Below, piece by piece: positions 52,434 to 62,428 of a stretch of DNA of 64,000 bases. Every line of letters begins with the position of its first letter. Positions within the stretch are counted from its first letter, which is position 1. Made by a program: the position numbers and the translations under genes. Source of the stretch: Adineta ricciae (taxonomy: Eukaryota; Rotifera; Eurotatoria; Adinetida; Adinetidae); the NCBI GenBank assembly GCA_905250025.1, contig CAJNOJ010000095.1:62001-126000 (forward strand), written 5' to 3'. The notes under the pieces were generated by a model. The model was not told where the DNA came from. It was given only the letters and a program-made list of their open reading frames with translations, and did not search any database.

Positions 52434-53427
52434 TTACGGTGGCATGCGAAGCGCTCCATCCAAACGAATAACTTCACCATTCAAATACGGATTTTCTACA
52501 ATTGTCTGTGCTAAACGTGCGAAATCGTCGGATTTACCTAGTCGTCGCGGGAATGGCACCATATTTCCCAGTAGAAATCGAATCTTTTCGGGCAAAGCTG
52601 CAAGCACGGGTGTATGAAAAACACCGGGCGAAATTGCACAAACTCGTACACCCATACTGGCAAGATCGCGGGCTAATGGTAAAGTCATCGAAACAATTGC
52701 ACCTTTGGAAGCAGCATATGCGACTTGTCCAATTTGACCTTCATATGCAGCAATTGATCCCGTATTGACAATCACACCACGCTGTCCTTCGGAATTCGGC
52801 GAATTATCGGCCATAATATGACAGGCCCAACGAATAGTATTGAATGTACCACATACATTTACGTTCAGTACACGATTAAATTCACTGAGATCATGAAGAG
52901 AATGCTGAAGAGAAAGAGAGCGACTCACTATACAACAACAGTAATATACAGGCTCTTTACTTTATTTATGTTATAGGTTCGAAGAGCAATGCCGATTCCT
53001 GCACAGTTAAGTAATACATCAAGTCGTCCATATTTTTGTTTGATACTTTCCATCATAATCCTAACTTGTTCCTCATTAGTTACATCTGCTCCAAGAAATA
53101 TCGGTTTGGTTGGTGTAGAATCTACTTGCGTATTACTATTTGCATCATTCACTTTTGATTCAGATGCATTTGACTAAAGTTGAAGCAACTATTTAAGAAG
53201 AAGAATTGACAGATATATGCTCATACTATTAGCTTTTCATCGGGTTCATTGATTGCAATATTGGAAGATGAGGCGTAGACAGTTGACCATTGGTTGACGA
53301 TTTCACTGCCTTTCGATGATGATAAATCACATATAATAACGCGAGCACCTTGTCGAGCGAAACGTTTGGCACAAGCGAGACCTAAGCCAGCTGCACCACC
53401 GGTTACTAAAGTCACCAATCCTTTCAT
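52434..53427 (-). CDS. HSD17B10-like short-chain dehydrogenase (3-hydroxyacyl-CoA dehydrogenase type 2)
   Basis: Exons 53227-53427, 52961-53173 and 52434-52904 give 294 residues (human HSD10 has 261). NAD-dependent Rossmann enzyme of mitochondrial fatty-acid, isoleucine and steroid oxidation, also a mitochondrial RNase P subunit in animals. Seen: TGGAAGLG (9-16), CDLSSSKG after the second strand, NCAGIGIA, and the catalytic S188, Y201 and K205 in [22 protein letters not shown] and the C-terminal [14 protein letters not shown] are close to HSD10. The extra length is a Ser/Asn/Asp-rich insertion (about 45-90) spanning the first intron, between strand 2 and strand 3. The first ATG in the exon was used. 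Confidence 0.92.
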
Positions 53428-53555
53428 GATTAGCACTAATTCAGCTAAAAAGTCATTTATATCTACAATAGAATGAATAAATAGTTTGGTGCATTGTTTC
53501 TAAGGTTTTGATCGAAATATTTTTTTCATGCTTTGGTATTTTTTTTGGTTTAATC

Positions 53556-53978
53556 ATGAATGAATGTCGCCGTTTAGGGATCAGAAATTTTCAGAGTAAT
53601 CGTCAACCTGGACACATTGATCTTCTGTTCGATTTATGTATCAACGATCCATTAGCACCGCGACACATATCATTCAAAGGAGAAAAATACGATCGAATAA
53701 ATCCCACACTAAATCATTATGATAAATCTCAATTCAATTGTCCTGTGGTGAAAAAGTCCACTCGTGATTGGTCGCAGTTATACGTCTACTTGAAAGTATT
53801 GCTTCGTTTTATGATTGATACTATCTGTTTGATTCTATGTGCGCTGTTTCAATATGTAATCCATCTATTGTGGTATCTTCTGAAAGCATTCTTTACTACG
53901 ATTGTTCATATACTAACCAGATCGATCGTGTATCGCCGTGAAGGATTTTGTCGATGTTATCATTATCATCGTTTCTGA
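53556..53978 (+). CDS. membrane-hairpin protein, unknown family
   Basis: 140 residues, one exon. The N-terminal 80 residues are polar (MNECRRLGIRNFQS, GHIDLLFDLCINDPLAPRH). Residues about 85-125 are strongly hydrophobic (LKVLLRFMIDTICLILCALF, then QYVIHLLWYLLKAFFTTIVH), long enough for two closely spaced helices or a re-entrant hairpin. A short basic, Cys/His-rich tail follows (RREGFCRCYHYHRF). The frame is open upstream to 53508 but has no ATG other than 53529, which would add a hydrophobic leader. No family recognised. It is divergent from the HSD10-like gene, 128 bp apart. Confidence 0.6.
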   Translation: MNECRRLGIRNFQSNRQPGHIDLLFDLCINDPLAPRHISFKGEKYDRINPTLNHYDKSQFNCPVVKKSTRDWSQLYVYLKVLLRFMIDTICLILCALFQYVIHLLWYLLKAFFTTIVHILTRSIVYRREGFCRCYHYHRF

Positions 53979-54327
53979 ATCCGAGACAAGTGCAATATAA
54001 TCCAATAAATCATCATAAGTCTTAGCATCTGCTTCACAATCTTATCAAATTGTTCGTTTCTGTGTATGTAAGGATTGGGTACAAAGCATACAGATTTGAT
54101 GTGTAATATTCTATGAAAAAAATATACAACAGATGTCGCCTAGTCCCAAAAAAGTTAGTCGAGATAGAAGATGAAGAATTATATGTGTGTGTGTGATTGA
54201 TGATCATCAAAACATAAGCGTTAAGGTTGTCTGTTTACCTTGTTTAATTAATACTTTTCGAACAAGAAAAAGATAAAGCAAGAATCATATTTAACGGGAT
54301 ATATAACATTTTTTATTCACAATTTCG
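53979..54327. other. intergenic between convergent genes
   Basis: Contains a short GTGTGTGTGTG run near 54184 and candidate polyadenylation signals; no gene. Confidence 0.5.
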
Positions 54328-55094
54328 TTAAAACATGAGATTATATATATTATTACATATGTATCGAACGGGACCGTTTATGTATAGAAGACCAACCAGA
54401 ATTCCTGCCAAATGACCTAAAAATAGGAATGTTTTAATCGTGAAAGTATTAAAAAGAAGAACTTACCAAGAAAAGAAACGTTTGGTGTAATCAATTGAAT
54501 CACAATCAGTTCAACCCAAACAGCATATTTCGTCGAAATTGGAATAAAATTTCCAAGAAATGAATTCGAACTGTAAGCAGGTGTGTAATGAGTTGTGATC
54601 ACTTTCAGTGCAAATATCACTGCACTAAAACCAACAGCACATGTAAATAAATACTCGGGATTATCCAACAAACTCGACGCTACTTGACCAAGGATGACTA
54701 ACATTAAACTTGATAAGACAGTTAACACTGGCAGCAAAATTGCGAAATAGCGACCACCGAAAAGCGTTTCTAACTGTTGACCTTTGTATAGAAATGATGC
54801 CATGTTATAGTACAGATGCATATCATCACCATGGAATAGCGGTGCTAGCAATATTCGCATATAATCTCCTTGATCAAGCACTGCATGTGTACTGACACAA
54901 ACAGACTGGAGGTTACTTGAGAAACCGAATAGTGGAAAAATATCGAAATAAATTAGAACATTAAGAATGATAACAGCGAGTGTGACTGGTGGTAAATGTG
55001 ATGAATGACTTAATTCTGCTAGCAGAAGTAAGATGCCATAGTAAGATCGATTCGTTTGTTGGTAGTGTGAATGTCTCCCACGACTACCAAACAT
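54328..55094 (-). CDS. RHBDD1/RHBDL4-like rhomboid protease, short form
   Basis: Exons 54467-55094 and 54328-54416 give 238 residues. Intramembrane serine protease, six helices. Seen: the typical start RGRHSHYQQTNRSYYGILLL; LAPLFHGDDMHLYYNMASFL, which is the HxxxxHxxxN-type region of RHBDD1; GRYFAILLP; catalytic S157 in VGFSAVIFALKV; and catalytic H211 in GHLAGILVGLLY. RHBDD1 orthologues cleave membrane proteins in ERAD and end in a cytosolic ubiquitin/VCP-binding tail (about 315 residues in human); here the protein stops about 20 residues after the last helix, so that tail is absent or encoded by an unseen alternative exon. Confidence 0.92.
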
Positions 55095-55203
55095 CTGAAA
55101 ATAATAAATTACAATATATATATATATGTATTATTTGACAAGATTTGTTTTGTTTTTCTTCGGAATGCAAAAAAACGTGATAAGAACTGTTTTAAAAACG
55201 ACA

Positions 55204-55898
55204 TCAAGAAGAGGCAGAAGGTTTATTGCGAAATGTTAAGGCCGGTAGTTGTTCATCAGGTGGTAAACATAAATTGATGACTCGCATTCGGTCAGCGAGA
55301 GTGGTTAACGACTGATCGAGCTGTTTCAGTGTTGTGGCTATATCGCGTAACTTTTTTGATTGTTCACAATAGCCAGTAAAACGCTTCTGTTTATCGATGA
55401 GGCGTTGCTGAACAGAATTTGAACGTGTGTCGACTTCTTTCATTCGAGTTATCAATTGTGTTTGTTCAGTTTGAATGATTTCAGCACAAAAACGAAAATG
55501 AGTTTGTAAACGCATTGATAGTTGCAAGAGCTGAAAATAGCGAATAGAATCAATTACGACGGTGATCTTGTCAGACATACCGATCGACTTTCTAAATGTG
55601 GTATTTGTGTGGGATCATTCTGCTGATTGATTGACGAACGGAGAATTGGTAAAAACTTTGGTATGGCAGCTAGTTTACTTATATCGTTATCATCTGCTAA
55701 AGATGTATTCGACGCCGTCCCACCAGAACCACCTCCAGCAACCGGGCCAGAATTGACTACAGTAATGTTTGGATGGTAAACTGGTGCTATACAAAAGAAG
55801 AAAATTCGCTATATTGAAAATGACAACAATCATTTCTGATTACTCTTTGAAGTTACTGATGTGCGCAGAACATTTCCTGTCGACTGATCATTTCCCAT
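55204..55898 (-). CDS. BORCS5: BORCS5/myrlysin, BORC complex subunit
   Basis: Exons 55844-55898, 55581-55786 and 55204-55530 give 195 residues, matching the 196 of human BORCS5. The subunit anchors the BORC complex on lysosomes for Arl8/kinesin recruitment. It starts MGNDQSTGN, a good N-myristoylation site as in the family. ISKLAAIPKFLPILRSSIN corresponds to the conserved LxxIPxFxPLL helix. The C-terminal half is coiled coil (LLQLSMRLQTHFRFCAEIIQ to DQSLTTLADRMRVINLCLPP) and ends in LPPDEQLPAL, the counterpart of LPEGERLEPF. A Gly/Ser-rich loop (GPVAGGGSGG) is specific to this sequence. Confidence 0.88.
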
Positions 55899-56127
55899 AA
55901 TAGAAAAAAAAAAGAGAGAATCTATCTAAAATGAGAAGGATGGATCGAAGAAGTTCTGTTTTGTTTTGTCTGGGAATATTTTATTATAATTCTTCTTGTT
56001 TCTGTTTATTTTCACCTAATCATTGTTAAGCAAAACAAGAGCAGATGAGAATACACATAATGTTTTGCTAGATAAAAGCAAAAAAGACAAGAGCGAAGCG
56101 GCAATGTGAATAAACATATTGTTTTGT
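55899..56127. other. intergenic
   Basis: Short spacer between the BORCS5 start and the RPL24 stop; an A-run near 55905 on plus gives a T-tract before the BORCS5 ATG on the minus strand. Confidence 0.5.
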
Positions 56128-56833
56128 TTAGCGTTGAGTGCCTTTTTTCGGACCAGCCTTGGGGATATTCTTTTGGATCTTTTCAGGCTTCTTCACTGGT
56201 TTATTAGCCTAGATAATTCCGAATAAGAATGCGTGTTGTTTCTTTAGAAGGAAAACTTACTTTAACACCAGCAGTTTGAGCAGCTTTTTTCTGTTGTGTT
56301 TTGGCTTTTTTTGCTAATTTAGCCGCACTAGAAACAAATTTTTACTAATATATCAGAAGAGAAAGACAGATGGTCGCGCCTTCATACTTGATGGCATCTT
56401 GTCGTTGAGCTTTACGGAATTCAGGTTGTTGATTACGTTTAGCAAGAATGTCATTCCATGTTGCGCCGGTGATAGCTCGTTGAAATTTGACAGTACGGCG
56501 TGTACGTTTCTTGATTTCTTGTTCTGCTGCGCCTTTCTTATGTTTACGACGGTATAAAACAGTCCACGTCACGCGACGAGGATTTCGTCGCATATCAGCC
56601 GATCGCTGGCATTTAGAATTCAAATAGATATGGACCTAAATTTCAAGAACCCTTTGTAAGTTTGAAAGATAAGTCAAAATCAGATCTGTACTTTGCCATC
56701 TATCTTAACAACACGTTTACCGTGTCCGGGATATATTTTATATCCGCTGTAGTTGCAAATTTCAAGTCTATAGAAACAATATATACATATATAAACAGAT
56801 GAACGAGATGCTTTTCTTCTACACATACTTCAT
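56128..56833 (-). CDS. RPL24: 60S ribosomal protein L24 (eL24)
   Basis: Exons 56829-56833, 56692-56767, 56388-56635, 56261-56327 and 56128-56208 give 158 residues (human 157). Large-subunit ribosomal protein. It begins [20 protein letters not shown], which carries the first part of the conserved zinc-ribbon-like N-domain, and continues with [20 protein letters not shown], then YRRKHKKG and [14 protein letters not shown]. The lysine-rich C-terminal half ([17 protein letters not shown]) is as usual. The first exon contributes only five coding bases (ATG AA) before the intron, typical of ribosomal-protein genes with an intron at the start codon. Confidence 0.97.
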
Positions 56834-57134
56834 GATGGTCCGATTAAATCAATCAAGACGTGATCTAAAACGAAATTTTTAATCGAGAATATCAAGAACT
56901 TGACTAATTTGTTTATGAATGACTAAAGCTGACTCTGGAAAAGAACTTGGTAAACTATGGATTGCCTATCTAATAGTCTGCGGTAATCAATTTAATTAAA
57001 ATTCAATTCGTTTGAGAAAAGGTAAACATAGAATCTCACAAATAAGTAGTGAAAATAGATAAAATTAAATCACTTTTATGACGAGAGAATGCGTACAAGT
57101 TCGTAAGTACTTGTGCGTCATCTACAGGATCACG
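56834..57134. other. intergenic, RPL24 promoter side
   Basis: No feature beyond the 5' flank of RPL24 and 3' flank of the SHIPPO-like minus gene. Confidence 0.5.
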
Positions 57135-57554
57135 TCAGTGCCGTCCGATCTGTGTCCAGCCACTGTTACATGACAATTGTGATCGATCATTGACACTATC
57201 ATATGCCATCGGACCCATTTGATTGATAGTAGTCTTGATATTGTGCAGATTTTTTATAGTCCATGCTGGTGAACGTGGTTTGATTGCATCATATTTCGGT
57301 AAATAGAATGGTGTGAAAGTACGTTGAGCTTCTTCAGATGCGGAACGAAGAAGATTACCCATAGCATCACGAGGATGAATAAATCGCGCTGGATCTATAT
57401 GAATAGTTCGTTTCGGTTTGATAGACGTCTTTTGATTTGGAAATAAATATTTTTCGAAACCATAGATCGGTCGAACTTTCCAAGAATCGTTTTGATTCCT
57501 AGTGTGCACAATTGGGTTTTGTTGATGTCGTCGAAGCTGACGTCTAATGGACAT
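57135..57554 (-). CDS. SHIPPO/ODF3-like small protein, minus member of divergent pair
   Basis: 139 residues, single exon. Basic, Pro/Tyr-rich protein without signal or membrane segments. KPRSPAWTIKNLHNIK resembles the PAW/PGP-(x)-Tyr motifs of SHIPPO (ODF3/CIMAP) repeat proteins, as does the neighbour on the plus strand (GPAWVIKPKL). Those proteins line microtubules in sperm tails and cilia. Only one clear motif copy is present, so the family call is tentative. Start chosen at the first ATG, 87 bp from the neighbour's ATG. Confidence 0.6.
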   Translation of the reverse strand: MSIRRQLRRHQQNPIVHTRNQNDSWKVRPIYGFEKYLFPNQKTSIKPKRTIHIDPARFIHPRDAMGNLLRSASEEAQRTFTPFYLPKYDAIKPRSPAWTIKNLHNIKTTINQMGPMAYDSVNDRSQLSCNSGWTQIGRH

Positions 57555-57641
57555 TTAAAGAAAATTAGAATATAAAATAGATGGGGAATGTTTTTTTGCA
57601 CAACTTAGCAACCTACTTTGATTTTTATTTTCGATGAATGA
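57555..57641. promoter_or_regulatory. 87-bp divergent promoter/5' UTR of two SHIPPO-like genes
   Basis: The two start codons face away from each other with only 87 bp between them, so transcription of both must initiate here. No TATA box is evident; the sequence is AT-rich. Confidence 0.5.
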
Positions 57642-58500
57642 ATGTCGAGTGGAAATAAGATCGCAAAAGTACCACCGTTCTACAATGTTAACAACGACAC
57701 TTTCTATCATGGTCCAGCCTGGGTAATTAAACCGAAATTATTCCCACGGAAAGAGACTCATGTGAAACATCCAGGTCCAGCCTACTACCGTATACCGAAT
57801 CGATCTGTCTACGCACATCCAGGTATAAAACATTCTCATCTACAGCTCATTTGTCAAAAGTAGCGATTGTCTCTCATCTTTAGGAGTAACAATAGCTAGT
57901 CGATATGAAACAAATCCTCCGAGTTCGACACATCTATTAGCATACTATCATCCTACTGATCAATACATTAGCAGTACACAGATGCCTGCAATATCTATCA
58001 CACCACGTCGAACCAAACACGAACAGTCACGTAATTATGCAGGATGTTTGTATACGCCAACGAATATGTTGGATCACTGTCGAACTTCTCTTCTACGATC
58101 TTCATATCATCCGAGTACAGCATGGAAATCACGAAATCCTCACTCATCATCAACATCAAGTTCACCCGGCCCGGCTGCTTATCCTATCTATGACGACGAT
58201 GAAGATATCCTTCCTCGTCCACAACCTGGCTTTACACAAAAACATCGCTTCTCATCAAGCAAAAATCAAAAGATTTCCCAAACGAATCCGCCTTTCTACT
58301 ATCCGAATAAAATGGATCAACATCGTTTACCATCATTTACGATTGGCAAACGTCTACTACCGTTCGAAAGCACTCGTCAACGTACACCTCCTTACTATTC
58401 CTCGATTCATGATAAGGCGCCTTGCTTGAGTACAGTCAAACCGGGTATTACATTGAAAGGACGTTGGAGTCCGGCAGTCTGTGTACTAACTGAAGGATAG
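57642..58500 (+). CDS. SHIPPO-repeat (ODF3/CIMAP-like) protein
   Basis: Exons 57642-57822 and 57884-58500 give 265 residues. SHIPPO-type repeats are seen as FYHGPAWVIKPKL, KHPGPAYYRIPNR, SPGPAAYPIYDDD and TPPYYSS, with intervening basic FTIGKR- and FTQKHRF-like segments typical of ODF3-family microtubule-associated proteins of sperm tails and cilia. A Ser-rich linker (SSSTSSS) precedes the third repeat. The protein is cytosolic, basic and Pro-rich. The start ATG faces the minus-strand relative 87 bp away. Confidence 0.8.
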
Positions 58501-58780
58501 ACTCTGGAAGACAATACAATATTTCAATGAGTCTCGCTGCTTTTTTGTCTTCTACTGTGAAAACCATGATGGATGGATGAATTGTATGAAAGCAAGAGAA
58601 TTGCTTTTTTTTCTGTTCTTTTCTCTTACACGCTGCAAAACGTAGCTACAACGAAAGAGAAAAAACAAAAAAACAACAACGTTGCCGATCCCGTCATTCA
58701 TACTCGGCGGAGAAATACTCCCCATGAATCAACACAAAAACAGTCTTATCGAACTTTGACTGATAGAACTATAAATAAAG
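58501..58780. other. intergenic
   Basis: Short spacer; the 58573-58791 frame overlaps the next start and shows no domain. Confidence 0.5.
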
Positions 58781-59891
58781 ATGCTTTTTAAACGATGTTC
58801 GTCGTTGAAAACTGTCATCCAGCGTCATTTATCATCAGCAAAACCGACTCTTTACGAAACACTGAAAGTCCATCGAAGTTCGCCGGATGTTTTTATTCAA
58901 CCAGCCGAAACTTTATTCGTCTATCCTTATCGCACGAGTGTATTTGGTGGTCAAATTATTGGCTCCGCTATGTATGCTGCACATCAAACACTAGTCCAAG
59001 ATTTTCCACTGCATAGCTTGCATTCGTATTTTCTGGCCGCAGCAGACAATTCCTCCGCTATCACTTACACAGTGAAACGATTACGTGACGGAAAATCATT
59101 CGAAACACGAGCTGTCACTGCGCGACAGGATGAGAAGATCATCTTCGAATCTGAAATGAGTTTTCATCGAAAGGAACAAGGCACTTTGGCACATCAAGCA
59201 GTCATGCCTGATGTTGGTAAGTTTCTCTCAATGTAGTCTAAGTTGACAATGGTCTTTATTTTGCCAAGGTGTTATTCCACCTGAACAACTTCATTCAACC
59301 AGGGATCGATTTCGAGATCTTCTCAACGATGAACGTCTTAAACCTGAATTTCGACCATTTGTTGAAATGGCTCTTGAAATACCTAAACGCATTGACATTC
59401 GACATTGCCAACCACGCGATCTTCTTCGACCATCACCCGTGTGGCCAGCACGACAACTCGTTTGGATAAAAGCTATCGATCCTTTGCCTGATGATTCCCA
59501 TTTACATCGATCTGCCATCGCTTACTGTAGTGATCGAGTGTTATTAACCAGTGCATTGCTTCCCTATGCTCTCAATGTCTTCAGTCCACGTATCAGAATG
59601 CAAGCATCCCTCGATCATTCCATGTGGTTTCATGATGATTTCGCTTTCACTACAGCGCCTGAAACTCAGCAATCATCAACAGAAGATGAATTTCTGAAAC
59701 CAGTTCGCCGTAGCGTTGATATTCCACCCGTTCCGCCGAAACTACCGGTTCGTGCTGATGATTGGTTACTCTATGAATTAGAATGTCCAATTGCAGCAAA
59801 CAATCGAGCGTTAACTTTCGGACGAGTATGGACACGCAATGGTCGATTAGTAATAACATGCGTACAAGAAGGCGTGATCCGCTGTTATTGA
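58781..59891 (+). CDS. acyl-CoA thioesterase II (TesB/ACOT8 type)
   Basis: Exons 58781-59216 and 59269-59891 give 352 residues (human ACOT8 319). Double-hotdog enzyme hydrolysing medium- and long-chain acyl-CoA. Seen: RTSVFGGQIIGSAMYAAHQT in the first hotdog and LHSYFLAAADNSSAITYTV with the RDGKSFETRAV strand. The second hotdog has the catalytic Asp in YCSDRVLLTSALL (D234), LDHSMWFHDDF, and a C-terminal TCVQEGVIR (Q345). The first 20 residues (MLFKRCSSLKTVIQRHLSSA) are basic, without acids, like a mitochondrial presequence, and the C-terminus RCY is not a peroxisomal SKL signal. An inserted Gln/Ser/Pro segment (about 280-310) precedes the last strand. Confidence 0.93.
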
Positions 59892-60041
59892 TAATTCTTT
59901 CAGTCACAAAAGATATCAGATATAAATCAATAGAAGATCTCAAATGTTTGTCTATTATGTCGTATTTTATTTAATTCATGTTTGAAATTTAGCTAATTTT
60001 CACAAAAATATATAAGAATATAGAACTATTTTCATATCGAT
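59892..60041. other. convergent intergenic spacer
   Basis: 3' flanks of the thioesterase and the WD40 gene; no feature beyond AT-rich sequence. Confidence 0.5.
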
Positions 60042-62153
60042 TTATGCTTGGCCTGTAAATACGTGAACACGGCCACTGGAATTGCCACCGACAATAATCG
60101 GTAATGTAGGATGACCAATATTGATCGTTGGAAGAGAATTGAGATTTTCACTACTTAGCGATGCTACTGTCTCACAGTTTTCATCCAATACAGTGATCTA
60201 GAAGTAGCGAAACATTCGAGATGCATATTCGATGACATGATTTACCTGACGAGGGTGTGTATTCGAACCAATAAAAAAATGAGATTCTATTAGAGAATAA
60301 GGTTGAGCAGTAAAAGGTGTAACAAAACGATTAACATAATTTCGATGATGAATTTTCTTCGTTGGTGCAATATTCAAAGGATCATCCGCACTTTGCATAG
60401 CATCCAATGAGAATGACATAACACTATCATCTCGAGTAGCAACGAACACATGACTACCACATTGGTTATAATAGGCTCCATAACATGAACTATTTGTTTG
60501 TAAACAATATTTCATTGTGGACATGTTTCGTAGATCCCAAACTTTAACACAACTGAAATAAACTGAGATAACAAAGTCATTTCTCATGAGAGGTCGTACT
60601 TGTCAGTTCCAGATATGCAAAATTCATCTTTTTTCTTCGGATTGATGTGAAGCGAACGTATACGTTTCTTTGTTACGTCAAAACGTTCGACAGATGCAGG
60701 ACTAAATCGAAAGCTATTAATAAAGTAAACTTCTTGTAAGAAGCAGTAGTTCTTACACGGCTCGCAAGTCAACTACTAGAATATCGCCGTTATCTTCCGA
60801 CACAAGACATATTTGTGGTGAGTGGTAATCAAAAGCTGTTAAACCATGGTTATTCGTGTCTTTAAACATCTAAATAAGACAAAATGGTGTTCTATACCAT
60901 CTGGTGTTACAATTCCTACTTCAATGAATTGATTTTTCATGATATCGCATGTTAGAAATGTCGAATCATAAGATGTTGAATTGATACAATTTGGATTCGA
61001 TTGATCAAAACGACAACATGTCGCGTATGCTTTATGAAAGTCATAGTTAATTTTAGACCACGGGCCATGTAGATCGCTTGTTGGCTAAAATATGTTTAAT
61101 CGATGTTTTCATCCTGATGAGAATGAGTTATCTTACTTTGACTGCAAGTCCCACAGTGCCCTTTCGATCGCATCCGATAACTGCTAAGACATCCGATCGT
61201 GAATGCATGTCCATTGATATTAAACGATCAGGCGTTAATTTGAAGACATTCTCGTCAGCAACATCCAGATCGGAAAAGTTAAATGTTGATCTAAAGAATA
61301 TTTAACAAAGGATTCTTTTCGGCCAAATTCTGCAGTCAATTATCTTACTTTGTTGACTCGATAATTGGCTGTTTATCTTCAAAGAATGATTTGATTTTTG
61401 CATTAAGCGCTTCTTGCTCTTCCGGTGTTAGTTGGGACACTATTCGTTTGGTTACTTTTTGTCGTTTAACCATCATGTCAGTGTTTTCGTCCTATTTCGG
61501 ATAGAAGAATAATTCTTCTTAAATCGAACTATTCACAATTTACTTCATTAGCATTTATTTCACTATCGCTAACGTCTGGTGATGGAAGTTTATTTCCATC
61601 GACATTCATATGTGCAAGACGACGTGATCGGCGAACTGGAGCGTTTTCGGAAACGGTAATACTAAAAATAAGAGCGTGAATATTCATGTTACTCTGGAAA
61701 GAAACATACTATTTATAATCTCGTTTCTTTCCTTCTGGTTGCAATGAATGTGTCAAACTTTTGAAGTCGTCACGAATCTAAGATTAAATAGACCCGTTAG
61801 AATGTACCGCCAGAAACAAGAATGAATTACTTTTGTCATTAGTAAACCTTCTAAGAAGGCTTTGTTGTCTTCCAAATTCTTTCGACGAATTTCTTCAATG
61901 TTACGCATTGGTTCCTCTTTCATTTCATCTTCCTCAGGAATTTCCACCTATACACACAATGAACACAACACGTGTTTGAAAACTACCATTGATCAACATA
62001 CTTTCGTTTGCACTCGACGTTTTGTTACAGGTAGTAAAAGTGTGTCTTCCGATTCATTCTTCAAAAAAATGGACAAATTTAGTTTTCAGTACATGTGGAA
62101 CAGAAGGTTACTTGGTCTCGTAACGAACGTGAACGTAGAGCAACTGGCATCAT
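60042..62153 (-). CDS. WDR76/CMR1-like WD40 protein
   Basis: Twelve exons on minus: 62112-62153, 62002-62058, 61831-61947, 61710-61777, 61544-61661, 61349-61491, 61137-61290, 60920-61084, 60757-60869, 60600-60701, 60246-60552 and 60042-60197; 513 residues (yeast Cmr1 about 520). WDR76/CMR1 proteins act in the DNA-damage response and CUL4-type ubiquitylation. The N-terminal third is charged: IRRKNLEDNKAFLEGL, then APVRRSRRLA, matching the RRSxR-type motif before the propeller. The beta-propeller includes RSDVLAVIGCDRKGTVGL, then DNGDILVVDLRAV, SGTDNCVKVWDLRNM, and the last blade LPIIVGGNSSGRVHVF. The two intron choices at 60870-60919 and 62059-62111 were needed to keep the frame. Confidence 0.82.
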
Positions 62154-62428
62154 TAATAGAATAGAATAATAAAAAAAATCTCTGAAAACTGAAACAGTAT
62201 ATATTGGAAGAATAGTTAACGGTTAACACATAAAACCGCACTGAAGAAAGACAAATTCTCTTTGTTTGTATTAGTCCTTTCATGAGCCAATATTATTTCC
62301 AGTAGAGGGCGACATATTATTTACCTCTTGTTGTTTTTCTTTCTAACAATATTTCTTCGTCTTGGGTACTTTGATCTCCCGCCACGCGTATTCAAACAAT
62401 TTCTCTTTTAAATCAAAAAATTTCAATC
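62154..62428. promoter_or_regulatory. divergent promoter region WDR76-like / PGAM
   Basis: 275 bp between two outward-facing start codons, AT- and T-rich, so both promoters are here. No defined motif identified. Confidence 0.45.

Noticed and set aside
58781-59891. Thioesterase as a bacterial transfer
   Set aside because: TesB-type enzymes occur natively in animals as ACOT8, and the motif text does not clearly favour bacteria.
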